A stretch of DNA of 64,000 nucleotides, taken from NCBI GenBank assembly GCA_049511415.1, contig JBEKYC010000003.1:62001-126000 (forward strand). Reading direction: 5' to 3'. Position 1 is the first letter of the stretch. Each line of letters starts with the position of its first letter. The notes beneath the pieces are model-generated. The model was given only the letters and a program-made list of their open reading frames with translations, searched no databases and was not told the origin of the DNA. The stretch comes from Bog-159 sp049511415 (GTDB taxonomy: Bacteria; Acidobacteriota; Terriglobia; Bryobacterales; Bryobacteraceae). Shown piece after piece: positions 25,483 to 34,117 of this stretch. The position numbers and the translations under genes are program-made.

Positions 25483-26595
25483 TTAGTTCTTACGTTTTTG
25501 TTCCAGTTGCCTTTGCGCTTCTTCGCGCACGCGGCGCGCCTCCGCCGTCTCGCGATCGCCATCCGCCGGGCGCTTCAACCGGTAATACGCGGTGGCGAGC
25601 GCGGCGTGCGCCTCGGAGAATTCCGGATAGTCATGGAGCAGTTGCTCCAATTCCAAGCGTGCGTGATCCGTCATGCCTTGCGCCAGGTGGATGGATGCGC
25701 GTTGAAAGAGCGCGCCGGGGTCGGTGGGCCGCACCTCCAGCGCCCGTGCGATGCGCGCCAGGGCTTCGTCGAGCTTGCCGTCCTGCCGGAGCAGCAACGC
25801 GGTTTCGGTGTTGGCCGTGAAATCGTATGGGTTCACCGCGAGTTCTGCGTTGAATTCGATGCCGGCCTGCTCGCCTTTACCGGCGGCTTTGAGCGTCTGC
25901 CCATAGAGCGAGTGCACCCACGGCATCTTCGGATTCAGCTCGATGGCACGCGCCAGATGCGCGGCGGCGGCTACCAGATCGTTGCGCACCAGGGAGCTTT
26001 GCCCCAGCAGGAATTCGGATTCGGCGGACGCTCCGTCGCGCAAGATGCGGTCGAGCATTACTTGCGCCTCGGCGGTGCGGTTGTCTTTCAGCAGCGCCAT
26101 GCCGAGCATGTAGATCAGTGCGTGATCATCGGGATTGTCCTCTCGCATGGGCGTGAGCACGTCGACTGCCTTGCGCGGCTCGTTCATGGAGAGCAGGCAG
26201 TCAGCCTCCAGCAGGGCGGGTTTCAACTCCAGCGGCTGTAGTTTGCGCAGAATCTCGAGGTCCGCAACGGCTTCCGGCAGATGGCCGAGCTTATAGTAGG
26301 CTAACGCGAGATTCATGCGCACGGCCGGATGGTTCGGCAGCTTGCGCAGGGCCAGAGTGTACTCGGTGATGGCGTCGGCGAACTGGCCGTTGCGCACCAG
26401 CGCCGCTCCCAGATTGGAACGGATTTCGGCCGCGTCAGGAAAGTCTCTGAGGAACTCGCGATAGAGTTTGATGGCGGTAGCCACGTCGCCGGATTGATAG
26501 GCCGCCGAGGCGTCGCGGAGCCGGTTCTCGGACGAGTCCGCAGACACCGCGAGCCATCCCGGCACCAACAACAGAATCAAAGCGGCGAGTCTCAC
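25483..26595 (-). CDS. Exported TPR-repeat protein
   Basis: A 370-aa protein with an N-terminal signal (LAALILLLVPGWLAVSA) and about eight tetratricopeptide repeats (for example AGALVRNGQFADAI-like A/B helices such as LGAALVRNGQFADAI and LALAYYKLGHLPEAV). Scaffold or chaperone role presumed. The start is a GTG at 26595 without SD; TATAAT lies 8 bp before it at the end of the upstream gene, so leaderless transcription is conceivable but the -35 is poor. It is downstream (9 bp) of the BNR-protein gene and similar to the TPR protein at 31.6 kb. Confidence 0.87.
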   Translation of the reverse strand: MRLAALILLLVPGWLAVSADSSENRLRDASAAYQSGDVATAIKLYREFLRDFPDAAEIRSNLGAALVRNGQFADAITEYTLALRKLPNHPAVRMNLALAYYKLGHLPEAVADLEILRKLQPLELKPALLEADCLLSMNEPRKAVDVLTPMREDNPDDHALIYMLGMALLKDNRTAEAQVMLDRILRDGASAESEFLLGQSSLVRNDLVAAAAHLARAIELNPKMPWVHSLYGQTLKAAGKGEQAGIEFNAELAVNPYDFTANTETALLLRQDGKLDEALARIARALEVRPTDPGALFQRASIHLAQGMTDHARLELEQLLHDYPEFSEAHAALATAYYRLKRPADGDRETAEARRVREEAQRQLEQKRKN

Positions 26596-26604
26596 CTGTT
26601 GGAA

Positions 26605-27726
26605 TTATACGATGATGGTGAAGCCGTCATCGGGACGGCAGAAGGCGGCGGGGAAACTCCAGGTGGGCACGTTGTGCCGGGCGCTGCAGGCCAGCGACGG
26701 CTTTCCGGACGGATCGAAGATCTGCCAGCCGAGCTGGCCGCCGCGTTGCCAGCCGGAACCCTCCACCCATGCCAGCAGGGTTTCGCCGCGCCGGTTCCGC
26801 GCCAGGGCCGGATATTTGCGTTTCGGATTGGTCCCAGGCGGGGCCACGGGCGGTGCGGCGGCACCCCGGCTGACTGGCGCGAAATAGACCTGCGCGTGCG
26901 TCTCCCATGCTCCGAGAACCTCGCCAGTCGCCTCGGTGAAGGCCATGCTACTCATGGGGCAGGCGTTGGTCTCCCACGGATGGAGCCGTGCCACGGAGAA
27001 TGTTTTCCCCAGGTCCGCCGACCGTATCAGATAAATGTCCCGGTGCACGTTGGCGGCAGCCGAACGGTAGAGTCCGAGGACTTCGCCATTAGTGGCGGCG
27101 AAGATGCGCATGCCGCAACATCCGCAGGCTCCGGTGGCTTCCTTGATCGTGGCGTGTTCCGGGGCAAACGTGCCGCCGTCATCGCCAGATCGCGCGATCC
27201 AAACGCGCCGGCCAGCTTCCCCCTCTGGAGCGCCGGGAATTTTGCCGTGCCAAGCCACGTAGACGTTGCCATGGCGGTCTGCCGCCACCGATCCGCCGCC
27301 ATCGAGACCGAACGTGGCTCCCATGAGATTGCGCTGTGCGTCAAAGACGTCGCCATCGCTTAGCCGCGCATAGAGCATAGGCGCGCGCGGGTTGCCATAC
27401 GATCCGTTCCATGCGACGTGCACGCGATCGCGCTTTCCCAGCGCGATCTGAGCACCGCGGATGGAGCCGGTGGCGATGGCGCTACCGGCGCGGCTGTTGA
27501 CGCGAAGCGGCGGCGTGAAATTGCGGCCGAAATCCGTGGACCGCCGATAGAGGATGTCGCCGTGTTTGGGGTCGCCGGTGAAATAGATCAGGTGGAGCGC
27601 ATCGCCGCCCAACGAAACTTGTGGCTGTAGGCCCCCATCCGGCACGTTTAAGACTTGAACCCGTTCGCCGCCGAACGCCGGTAGGGCAGCAGCCGACGCC
27701 AGGAACTGCCTGCGGGTGAGTGTCAT
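26605..27726 (-). CDS. Tat-exported BNR/sialidase-like propeller protein
   Basis: A 373-aa protein with a twin-arginine leader (TRRQFLASAAALPAFGG at residues 4-20). Asp-box motifs of sialidase-like propellers recur: RSTDFGRNF, SGDDGGTF and SADLGKTF. A Cys-rich ACGCCGMR sits mid-protein. The catalytic Arg triad and Tyr/Glu of true sialidases are not evident, so it is more likely a carbohydrate-binding or related exported propeller. The SD AGGAGG directly abuts ATG 27726 with no spacer, which is unusual, but no better start exists before the Tat motif. Divergent from CRTAC1 copy 2 with 47 bp between. Confidence 0.8.
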   Translation of the reverse strand: MTLTRRQFLASAAALPAFGGERVQVLNVPDGGLQPQVSLGGDALHLIYFTGDPKHGDILYRRSTDFGRNFTPPLRVNSRAGSAIATGSIRGAQIALGKRDRVHVAWNGSYGNPRAPMLYARLSDGDVFDAQRNLMGATFGLDGGGSVAADRHGNVYVAWHGKIPGAPEGEAGRRVWIARSGDDGGTFAPEHATIKEATGACGCCGMRIFAATNGEVLGLYRSAAANVHRDIYLIRSADLGKTFSVARLHPWETNACPMSSMAFTEATGEVLGAWETHAQVYFAPVSRGAAAPPVAPPGTNPKRKYPALARNRRGETLLAWVEGSGWQRGGQLGWQIFDPSGKPSLACSARHNVPTWSFPAAFCRPDDGFTIIV

Positions 27727-27773
27727 CCTCCTATTGTCGCCCGCCGGACGCCCCACGATATACTGATCCATTG

Positions 27774-29450
27774 ATGCGTTGGCGATGCCTGCTGCTGGTT
27801 GCGCCACTGGCCGCGCTGGCGGGCAGTGTGACGCTCGGGCCGATCAGTTTTGAGGAAATCGCCGGGCGCGCGGGAGTCGGGTTTGTCAGCGACAACGGCG
27901 CCGGTTCGCGCAAGCGCCAACCCGAAGGACTCATCGCCGGCGTGGCAGTCTTCGATTACGACGGGGATGGATATCCGGACCTCTACTTTGTGAATGGGGC
28001 GAGCCTGCCCGGTCTCGCCAAAACCGGTCCCCAATTCAAGAACCGGCTGTATCACAACAACGGCGATCTGACGTTTACGGACGTCACCGATAAGGCCGGC
28101 TTGGGCGGCGCGGGATATGGGATTGGCGTGGCGGTGGGGGATTACGATAACGACGGGCGTCCGGATATTTTCGTCGCCAACGTCAACCGCAACCAGTTAT
28201 TTCATAACAACGGTGATGGAACATTTACCGACGTGACGGCCAAGGCGGGAGTGGGTGGAGGCATCTACGAAGGCAAGAAGATGTGGTCGGTGGCGGCGGC
28301 CTGGGTGGACTACAACAACGACGGTCTCCTGGATCTGTTCGTATCGAACTATTGCCAGTGGGACCCAGCCAACGAACCGGTCTGCAAAACCAATGACGAA
28401 CTTCTGTATTGCAGTCCGCGGCACTATAAGCCGCTGCCCAACACGCTCTACCGCAACAACGGTAACGGGACATTCACGGATGTCTCCGTCGAGACCGGGA
28501 TCGCGGCGCACTTGGGCCGCGGCATGGGCGTAGCCATCGGCGACTACGACGGGGACGGTTATTCCGATATCTTCGTGGCCAACGACGACGCGCCTTTTCA
28601 ACTGTTCCACAACCTGGGCGGCAAGCGCTTCGAAGAGGTCGCGCTCGATTCCGGCGTCGCTTTCCCGGAAAACGGAAATGTGATCTCAGGGATGGGCGTC
28701 GACTTCCGGGACGTCTTTAATAAAGGGCTGCCGTCGCTATGGGTGACGGCGATCGAAAAAGAGACTTTTCCGCTCTTGGTGAACCTGGGCGGCAGCCAGT
28801 TCGCGGACAAGACCGCCATGGCTGGTGTAGCTGCCGATACGTACGAAATGTCCGGCTGGTCGAATGCGATTGTGGATCTGGATAATGACGGCTGGAAGGA
28901 TCTGGTGGTGGCTCGCTCCAACGTGCAGGACAACATCGCCAAGCTGGCGCCGCGCTCCTACGAAGAGCCCATGGGGCTGTTCCGCAATCTGGGCACGGGC
29001 CGGTTTCAGAATGTAAGCGGCACGGCCGGACCGGATTTTCAGAAGGCGGGCGCCTATCGCGGGCTGGCCGTGGGCGACCTGGATAACGACGGCCGCATGG
29101 ATGTGGTGGTCAGCACGCTAAACGGACCCGCACGCATTTTCCATAACATCACGCACAACGGCAACCATTGGATCACGCTGCAACTGAAGGGGACCAAGAG
29201 CAATCGCATGGGGATCGGCGCCAGGATCAAGCTGACCGGAGTGGATGGCGCGACGCAGTACAATCACGTGACCACCAGCACGGGTTATGCGTGTTCGAGC
29301 GATGTGCGGGTGCACTTCGGCTTGGGGTCGACGGCCGCCGCGAAGGAAATCGAGATCGTGTGGCCGAGCCGCATCCGGCAGGTGCTGCGGGATGTGGCGG
29401 GTGACCGCGTAATTCAGGTCATTGAAATGGCCACAGATGAACACAGATGA
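27774..29450 (+). CDS. CRTAC1-type FG-GAP/ASPIC-UnbV exported protein (copy 2)
   Basis: A 558-aa paralogue of the 23.4-kb gene with the same architecture: signal peptide, LGPISFEEIAGRAGV, repeated DYDGDGYPDLYFVNG-type calcium loops, and ASPIC/UnbV C-terminus (GNHWITLQLKGTKSNRMGIG, VHFGLGST). ATG 27774 is chosen because a signal peptide follows. The last seven codons (MATDEHR) are supplied by a dispersed CCACAGATGAACACAGAT-type repeat that starts at 29429, so the natural C-terminus was replaced or extended by that element. Confidence 0.9.
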   Translation: MRWRCLLLVAPLAALAGSVTLGPISFEEIAGRAGVGFVSDNGAGSRKRQPEGLIAGVAVFDYDGDGYPDLYFVNGASLPGLAKTGPQFKNRLYHNNGDLTFTDVTDKAGLGGAGYGIGVAVGDYDNDGRPDIFVANVNRNQLFHNNGDGTFTDVTAKAGVGGGIYEGKKMWSVAAAWVDYNNDGLLDLFVSNYCQWDPANEPVCKTNDELLYCSPRHYKPLPNTLYRNNGNGTFTDVSVETGIAAHLGRGMGVAIGDYDGDGYSDIFVANDDAPFQLFHNLGGKRFEEVALDSGVAFPENGNVISGMGVDFRDVFNKGLPSLWVTAIEKETFPLLVNLGGSQFADKTAMAGVAADTYEMSGWSNAIVDLDNDGWKDLVVARSNVQDNIAKLAPRSYEEPMGLFRNLGTGRFQNVSGTAGPDFQKAGAYRGLAVGDLDNDGRMDVVVSTLNGPARIFHNITHNGNHWITLQLKGTKSNRMGIGARIKLTGVDGATQYNHVTTSTGYACSSDVRVHFGLGSTAAAKEIEIVWPSRIRQVLRDVAGDRVIQVIEMATDEHR

Positions 29451-29504
29451 ACACAGATCGGAACAGGTTGTTTTATCGGTGTTTATCTGTGTTCATCGGT
29501 GGCC
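29429..29504. repeat. Dispersed-type hairpin repeat (CCACAGATGAACACAGAT family)
   Basis: GGCCACAGATGAACACAGAT... (29429-29456) and an imperfect inverted copy ending GTTCATCGGTGGCC (29477-29504) form a stem of about 28 bp with few mismatches around a 20-nt loop. Internal direct copies of GATGAACACA are present. Sequences of this type recur in intergenic regions of many environmental genomes. It sits between convergent genes and could act as a bidirectional transcription barrier. It overlaps the end of the CRTAC1 copy 2 gene. Confidence 0.8.
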
Positions 29505-29516
29505 CCAATTTATTTC

Positions 29517-29933
29517 TTAATGCGGCTTGTGCTGGGTCAGGCTGAACCAATTGCCGGAATTGTCCTTGAATAGCGCCTCGATACCGTAGAATCGTTCCTG
29601 CGGCGGCGAAGAGAACTCTACGCCTCGGGCCTTCAACTCCTCGTACGTTTTCTGGCAATCGGCGGTCTCCATGACGCCGCTTCCGATGGCTCCTTTGCTT
29701 ATTAGCGCGCGCAACGTCTCGGCTGTTTCCTGGTCCATCATGGGACTTGGCGTGGTGGGCATCAGGGCCATCTCCAGATCGGGCTGGCCCTTCGGACCGA
29801 CCGTCAGCCAGCGGAATCCGCCATCCATGCGCGCGTCGGTGCGCACCTCCAGCCCCAGCTTGTTGACGTAGAAATCGTAAGCTCCATCCTGGTCCAGAAC
29901 GTAAATAGTCATGTGGGATACGCGTTGAATCAT
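29517..29933 (-). CDS. VOC-family (glyoxalase-like) protein
   Basis: A 138-aa vicinal-oxygen-chelate fold protein: VSHMTIYVLDQDGAYDFYVNKLGLEV in the first beta-alpha-beta-beta-beta unit and GIEALFKDNSGNWFSLTQ in the second. Metal-binding positions are partly present (His near residue 7, Glu in GIEA). Enzymatic role unknown; many such small proteins detoxify or resist small molecules. ATG 29933 has SD GGAGGG. It is downstream of an AraC-type regulator gene on the same strand. Confidence 0.85.
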   Translation of the reverse strand: MIQRVSHMTIYVLDQDGAYDFYVNKLGLEVRTDARMDGGFRWLTVGPKGQPDLEMALMPTTPSPMMDQETAETLRALISKGAIGSGVMETADCQKTYEELKARGVEFSSPPQERFYGIEALFKDNSGNWFSLTQHKPH

Positions 29934-30004
29934 CCTACCCTCCGTCATTCAGATTCCCACGGAATGCGGCGGGGCGCTTCTTGGATCTTGCTGTTTTGCG
30001 CCGT

Positions 30005-30439
30005 TCAGAACGGACGCGAACCGAACGATTGCAGAAAGCAGCCGGGGATGAAGCGGTAGGGCGCCACGTGCGGCACGGGGAACAGCCGCCGCAAACCGCG
30101 GCGGTATGCGGAGGGCGAGCGGCCCGAAAGCATTTTAAATGTCGAACTGAAGGTGCCCAGGCTTTCGTATCCGACAGCCAGGCAGACTTCCGTCACCGGG
30201 CATTCGTCTCGAGCGAGCATTTGCTTGGCACGGTCGATGCGCCGGCGGGTGAGAAACTCGTGGGGTGTCTCGCCGAAGGCGCGGACAAACATGCGGTGAT
30301 AGTGGAATGGCGAAAGGCACGCCTCGGCGGCGGCATCCTGCAAGCGGACGCGCCGATCCAGGCTGTTGGCCAGGAAATCGCGGGAGCGATTCAGGCGCGC
30401 GAAGGTTTCGTCTTCCACCAATGGGGCCATGCGCTGCAT
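30005..30439 (-). CDS. AraC/XylS-type transcriptional regulator (HTH only)
   Basis: A 144-aa protein consisting almost only of the two AraC HTH motifs: LQDAAAEACLSPFHYHRMFVRAFG and VTEVCLAVGYESLGTFSSTFKMLSGRSPSAYRR. The short N-terminus lacks a cupin effector domain. Start ATG 30439 (SD AGGAA); ATG 30430 is an alternative. It lies 3 bp after a TPR gene and 71 bp before the VOC gene, which is its likely target. Confidence 0.88.
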   Translation of the reverse strand: MQRMAPLVEDETFARLNRSRDFLANSLDRRVRLQDAAAEACLSPFHYHRMFVRAFGETPHEFLTRRRIDRAKQMLARDECPVTEVCLAVGYESLGTFSSTFKMLSGRSPSAYRRGLRRLFPVPHVAPYRFIPGCFLQSFGSRPF

Positions 30440-30442
30440 TTC

Positions 30443-31588
30443 CTAATTCTTTCCCGAATCGCCGAACGGATGCAAGCCAGGCAGCGCCAGGGGATCCTGT
30501 TCGGCCTTGGCTTTCTCGAATTCCGCACTCTCTTTCTCGGCGTCGGCTTTGCGACCCGCGCGGCGGTACGCCTGCGACAGAAAGAAGTGTACATTTGGAT
30601 TCGAAGGCTTCTGCCGAACGGCTGTCTCGAGCTCGGAGGTGGCCTCATCGGGTTTGTTCAGATCCAGGTTGGCGCGTCCCAAGTCGGTGTGGCAGATCCA
30701 GCGGTACTTGGCAGGAACGATCTGCATGGCGTCATGCAATGTGACCACGGCGGCCTCCGGCGTCCCTTGACGGATCTGAAGCGAGGCTTTGGCCAACTGC
30801 GCGGGCCAGTGCTGGGGGTCGATCTGCACGTCCTTTTGAAACTCAGCCAGCGCGGCATTCAGGTCGCTTTCCATGAGGTACAGGCCGTAGGCATAGTGCA
30901 CGCCCGGCTCATTCGGATACTGTTCCAGCAGTTGCTTGTAAGCGGCCGCGGCGTTCTCGGGGTGTTGGGCGGCGACGGCCCAAGCGGCCTTTCCGGCCAG
31001 ATCCACCAGCGTGCGCTGCTTATCCGGAAGCTGCGCCACGTCGGCGGGGAGGGCCAGCGCACACAGCCCCATGAGCATGTCCATCACAGGCGGCAAGCCG
31101 GTGCGTCTCCACAGGGGCCGCAATTGCGCCAAGGCTTCGTCGAAACTCGAGGAGCGGATCAGAAGCTGCGCGGCGCGGGCACGCACGGCGAACTCGAACT
31201 GATCGTGACCGCCGAATCCCAGGCCCTCGCCCTTGGCCATGTCGGCGAGGGCCTGATCCTGATCGTCCAGTTGGGACTCGCTCAAACCCAGCAGCGCCCA
31301 GCCCGTGCCGATCCCCGGGGCCAGTTCCACTCCTTTTCGGAGGGCGTCAGTGGCTTCGGCGTAGCGATTCAACTGATAGAGCGCGCCGCCCAGCGAGAGC
31401 CAACCTTCGGCCCACGCCGGCTGTAGCACGAGCGCCTGCCTAAAGAGTCCGGCGGCTTCTTCCGGATGGCTGTCGAGGGCCGTGGCGGCGCGCCGGGCCA
31501 AGTCTTCGAATTGCTCGCGAGGAGAGGGTTGCGCGTCCACGTATGGCGCGGCCAGGAGAAATAGGCAGATGAGATGGCGGGCCTGCAT
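30443..31588 (-). CDS. Exported TPR-repeat protein
   Basis: A 381-aa protein with signal peptide (HLICLFLLAAPYVDA) and TPR units such as GWLSLGGALYQLNRYAEATDAL, GWALLGLSESQLDDQDQAL and VHYAYGLYLMESDLNAALAEF. ATG 31588 begins the signal peptide; ATGs at 31597 and 31612 are less likely. Divergent from another TPR gene, 45 bp away, which therefore shares its promoter region. It heads a likely operon TPR-araC-VOC. Confidence 0.87.
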   Translation of the reverse strand: MQARHLICLFLLAAPYVDAQPSPREQFEDLARRAATALDSHPEEAAGLFRQALVLQPAWAEGWLSLGGALYQLNRYAEATDALRKGVELAPGIGTGWALLGLSESQLDDQDQALADMAKGEGLGFGGHDQFEFAVRARAAQLLIRSSSFDEALAQLRPLWRRTGLPPVMDMLMGLCALALPADVAQLPDKQRTLVDLAGKAAWAVAAQHPENAAAAYKQLLEQYPNEPGVHYAYGLYLMESDLNAALAEFQKDVQIDPQHWPAQLAKASLQIRQGTPEAAVVTLHDAMQIVPAKYRWICHTDLGRANLDLNKPDEATSELETAVRQKPSNPNVHFFLSQAYRRAGRKADAEKESAEFEKAKAEQDPLALPGLHPFGDSGKN

Positions 31589-31633
31589 CGTTCCATCCAT
31601 ACGATAACGCAACTCCGCGTTATCCTGGAATCG

Positions 31634-32716
31634 ATGCGCATCCTGGCAATGCTGGCGCTAGCTGCCGGCGCCGCAACCGCGCAATCCGCCAGCCCGGAAC
31701 AGATTTTTCGCGATGCCGTCGCGGCGCAGCAGCGCGGCGACGACGCCCTGGCCGTGCGCAAATACCAAGAACTTCTGAAGCGCTATCCGGATGCCGTCGA
31801 GGCGCGTGCGAATTTGGGCGCGGCGCTCTCCAAGTTGGGCCGGTACGACGAGGCGATCGAGCAGTATCAGGCCGCGCTGGCCAAGAACGGCAATCCCGCG
31901 CTGCGCCTGAACCTGGCATTGGCTTACTACAAGAAAGGCGCGTTGCGGGAAGCCGTCGACCAATTGACGATCCTGCACAAAGGCGCGCCAGGCGATGCGC
32001 GCATCGCCACCCTGCTGGGGGATTGCTATAGCCGTTTGGGTCGCGATGATGACGCGATCGGCGTTCTGAAGCCGGTGGATGCGGCGCATCCGGAGGATTT
32101 GGCCGTGGCCTGGCTGCTGGGCTCCGCACTGATCCGCGCCGGCCACAGGCGTGACGGCCTGGCGCTGGTGGATCGCGTGGCGCGCCAGGGCAACAGCGCG
32201 GAAGCGTATTTGCTCGCGGGCCAAACGGCGCTGAAGCTGAATGAATTCGAGCGCGCGCGCGACTATGCCGCCGCGGCTCTGCGTCTGAATCCGCAATTGC
32301 CGGGAGTACTGACGCTGCGCGGCACGGTGCTGAGTTATCTGGGCGACACACCGGGCGCCACCGCCGTGCTGCGGAAGGCCGTGGAGGCCGATCCCAAGGA
32401 TTTCGAAGCGCAATTGGGGCTGGGCGCCGTCATGCACACCGAGCGCGATCTGGATGGCGCGCGCGAGCATCTGCAGATCGCGCGGCGGCTGAAGCCCGAT
32501 TCCAACCTGGCGCTCTACGAATGGGCGCGCCTGGAACGCACCGAAGGCAAAGTGGAGGAAGCCGTTAAGGACTTCGAAAGGGTGGTGCATGACGATCCCA
32601 ACTGGGCGCAGCCGCACGTGGAATTGGCGGCGCTCTATTTCCGCCTCAATCGCCAGGCCGACGGCGACCGCGAGCGTGCCGAGTTCGACCGCCTGAATGC
32701 CCAGGCGAAGCCGTGA
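31634..32716 (+). CDS. Exported TPR-repeat protein
   Basis: A 360-aa protein with a short signal peptide (ILAMLALAAGAATA) and about nine TPRs. It is similar to the 25.5-kb TPR protein: both have an N-terminal EIRSNLGAALVRNG/EARANLGAALSKLG-type repeat followed by RMNLALAYYK/RLNLALAYYK and end in RLKRPADGDRE/RLNRQADGDRE. The two are paralogues. Its TGA overlaps the methyltransferase GTG start (GTGA). Confidence 0.88.
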   Translation: MRILAMLALAAGAATAQSASPEQIFRDAVAAQQRGDDALAVRKYQELLKRYPDAVEARANLGAALSKLGRYDEAIEQYQAALAKNGNPALRLNLALAYYKKGALREAVDQLTILHKGAPGDARIATLLGDCYSRLGRDDDAIGVLKPVDAAHPEDLAVAWLLGSALIRAGHRRDGLALVDRVARQGNSAEAYLLAGQTALKLNEFERARDYAAAALRLNPQLPGVLTLRGTVLSYLGDTPGATAVLRKAVEADPKDFEAQLGLGAVMHTERDLDGAREHLQIARRLKPDSNLALYEWARLERTEGKVEEAVKDFERVVHDDPNWAQPHVELAALYFRLNRQADGDRERAEFDRLNAQAKP

Positions 32717-33534
32717 CATCGCCGGAAGCCGAGCGCGCGTTTTACGACGATCAGTACGCGCAGTTCCTGGCGCTGCCGGATCACGCGCTACGCATCGATC
32801 GCGGGGTGCTCGCAGGCAATCTGGATAATCCCGCGCATCCTTTCTATGAACGCCGTCTGCTGTACCGCGCCGCGATGCGCGCGCTGGTGGCGGAGCCGCT
32901 GGCAGGCAGGCAGGTGCTCGATTACGGCTGCGGTCCCGCCGATTTTGGATTGTGGCTGGCTACGGAGGGCGCCTCGGTGACGCTGCTGGATCTTTCGCCC
33001 GCGGCGATTGAACTGGGCATGAAACGAGCCCGGGCGTCAGCGGTGGAAGTGCGCGGAGTTGCCGCCGATGCCGCGCATCTGGATATGCTCCGCGATGGCG
33101 AATTCGATCTGGTGTTCGCATGCGCGGCGCTGCATCACACGCTGAAATATCCGGGGGCGCTGGCGGAACTGGCGCGCGTGATGAAACCGGGTGGCCGCCT
33201 GGTGCTGGCGGAGACATGGGGCGGCAATCCGCTGTTGAACGCCGCACGCCGGATGCGCGCGCGAGCCGCGGGAGAAGCGGAAGAACAGGGTGAAGGGATT
33301 ATCTTTTCGAGAACCGAGATGCACGGGCTGGAACCGTTCTTCACGGATGTGGGCGTGGAGCATTTCAATCTTCTGGCAATGTGCAAGCGAGCCTTGCGCG
33401 GCCGATTCCGGAACGCCGCGGCCCGTGCGCTGCTGCGCGGGCTGGAGGCGATCGACACATTCGCGCTGGCCGCCGCTCCGCCCCTGCGGGACTGGTGCGG
33501 CGAAGCGATCATCACCGCGCGCCGCAAATTTTAG
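32713..33534 (+). CDS. Class I SAM-dependent methyltransferase
   Basis: A 273-aa methyltransferase with VLDYGCGPADFGLWLA (motif I), LLDLSPAAIELG (motif II) and VMKPGGRLVLAET. Motif order and CAALHHTL resemble the UbiE/Coq5-like Methyltransf_11 group; substrate unknown. GTG start 32713 overlaps the TPR stop by 4 bp, so it is translationally coupled to it. Confidence 0.86.
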   Translation: MTSPEAERAFYDDQYAQFLALPDHALRIDRGVLAGNLDNPAHPFYERRLLYRAAMRALVAEPLAGRQVLDYGCGPADFGLWLATEGASVTLLDLSPAAIELGMKRARASAVEVRGVAADAAHLDMLRDGEFDLVFACAALHHTLKYPGALAELARVMKPGGRLVLAETWGGNPLLNAARRMRARAAGEAEEQGEGIIFSRTEMHGLEPFFTDVGVEHFNLLAMCKRALRGRFRNAAARALLRGLEAIDTFALAAAPPLRDWCGEAIITARRKF

Positions 33535-33555
33535 CCGGCCATCGAGAAAAATCAA

Positions 33556-33584
33556 TTTACATTGAAAATGTTTTATTGTATATT
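33556..33584 (+). promoter_or_regulatory. Sigma-70 promoter for the HTH protein
   Basis: TTTACA (33556-33561), a 17-bp spacer and TATATT (33579-33584) lie in a strikingly AT-rich 60-bp stretch. The expected start point near 33591 leaves a ~28-nt leader with GAGGAG before ATG 33619. This argues against the more upstream ATG at 33562. Confidence 0.65.
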
Positions 33585-33618
33585 GTTATTGCTCTGGCCA
33601 ACAATCCGCGCGAGGAGA

Positions 33619-34086
33619 ATGTACGCTACCGTGACATTGAATCGCGACGAAATGGAACGCAGGCGCCTCGATGCCGCTGAGGACCTGCTCAACGGGGTGA
33701 CGCAGGCGCGCGTTGCCCGCAAATTCGGGGTCAGCCGGACTACGGCTTCCCGATGGTACCGGACTCTGGAGGGACAGGGTCTGGAGCGTCTTCGCAAGCG
33801 TAAGGCGCCGGGCCGCCCCAGCAGGCTGTCAAACAGTCAAATGGAAGAAGTGCGGGCGATGTTCCAGGCAGGCCCGAGATCCTTCGGCATCGAATCGGAC
33901 CGCTGGACGACCGCGCGGCTGGCGCATGCCATCGAAATGCGCTTCGGCATTCGCTACGATCCGGATCATGTCGGCCGCCTGATGCACCGGCTGGGTTTGC
34001 GCGCCAAGCGCTTACCGGTGGCTCCCGTGGAAACGACCCGTGAAATTTACGCGGCCCCGGCTGTCACCGCGGAAATGCGCGTTTAG
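33619..34086 (+). CDS. Stand-alone transposase-like DNA-binding protein (IS630 N-terminal type)
   Basis: A 155-aa protein containing an HTH_29-like helix-turn-helix (LLNGVTQARVARKFGVSRTTASRWYRTL), a basic linker KRKAPGRPSRLS, and a second winged-helix (HTH_33-like, MFQAGPRSFGIESDRWTTARLAHAIEMRFGIRY...HVGRLMHRLGLRAKR). This is the bipartite DNA-binding half of IS630/Tc1-mariner transposases. The DDE catalytic domain is absent, no terminal repeats are seen, and the gene has its own promoter and SD. Either it is a remnant or a domesticated regulator. Confidence 0.8.
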   Translation: MYATVTLNRDEMERRRLDAAEDLLNGVTQARVARKFGVSRTTASRWYRTLEGQGLERLRKRKAPGRPSRLSNSQMEEVRAMFQAGPRSFGIESDRWTTARLAHAIEMRFGIRYDPDHVGRLMHRLGLRAKRLPVAPVETTREIYAAPAVTAEMRV

Positions 34087-34111
34087 AAAACGGCAGGCCC
34101 AAAAGCCTGCC
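34087..34111 (-). terminator. Intrinsic terminator of the 34.1-kb membrane-protein gene
   Basis: Read on the minus strand: GGCAGGC, loop, GCCTGCC (34111-34092), then GTTTTCT. The 7-bp GC stem plus T-rich tail starts 6 bp after the stop of the membrane-protein gene. On the plus strand the same hairpin lacks a T-run but follows the HTH gene immediately. Confidence 0.65.
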
Positions 34112-34117
34112 CGATCA

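Noticed and set aside
33540..34111. Complete IS630 insertion sequence
   Set aside because: No DDE domain, terminal inverted repeats or target duplication visible.
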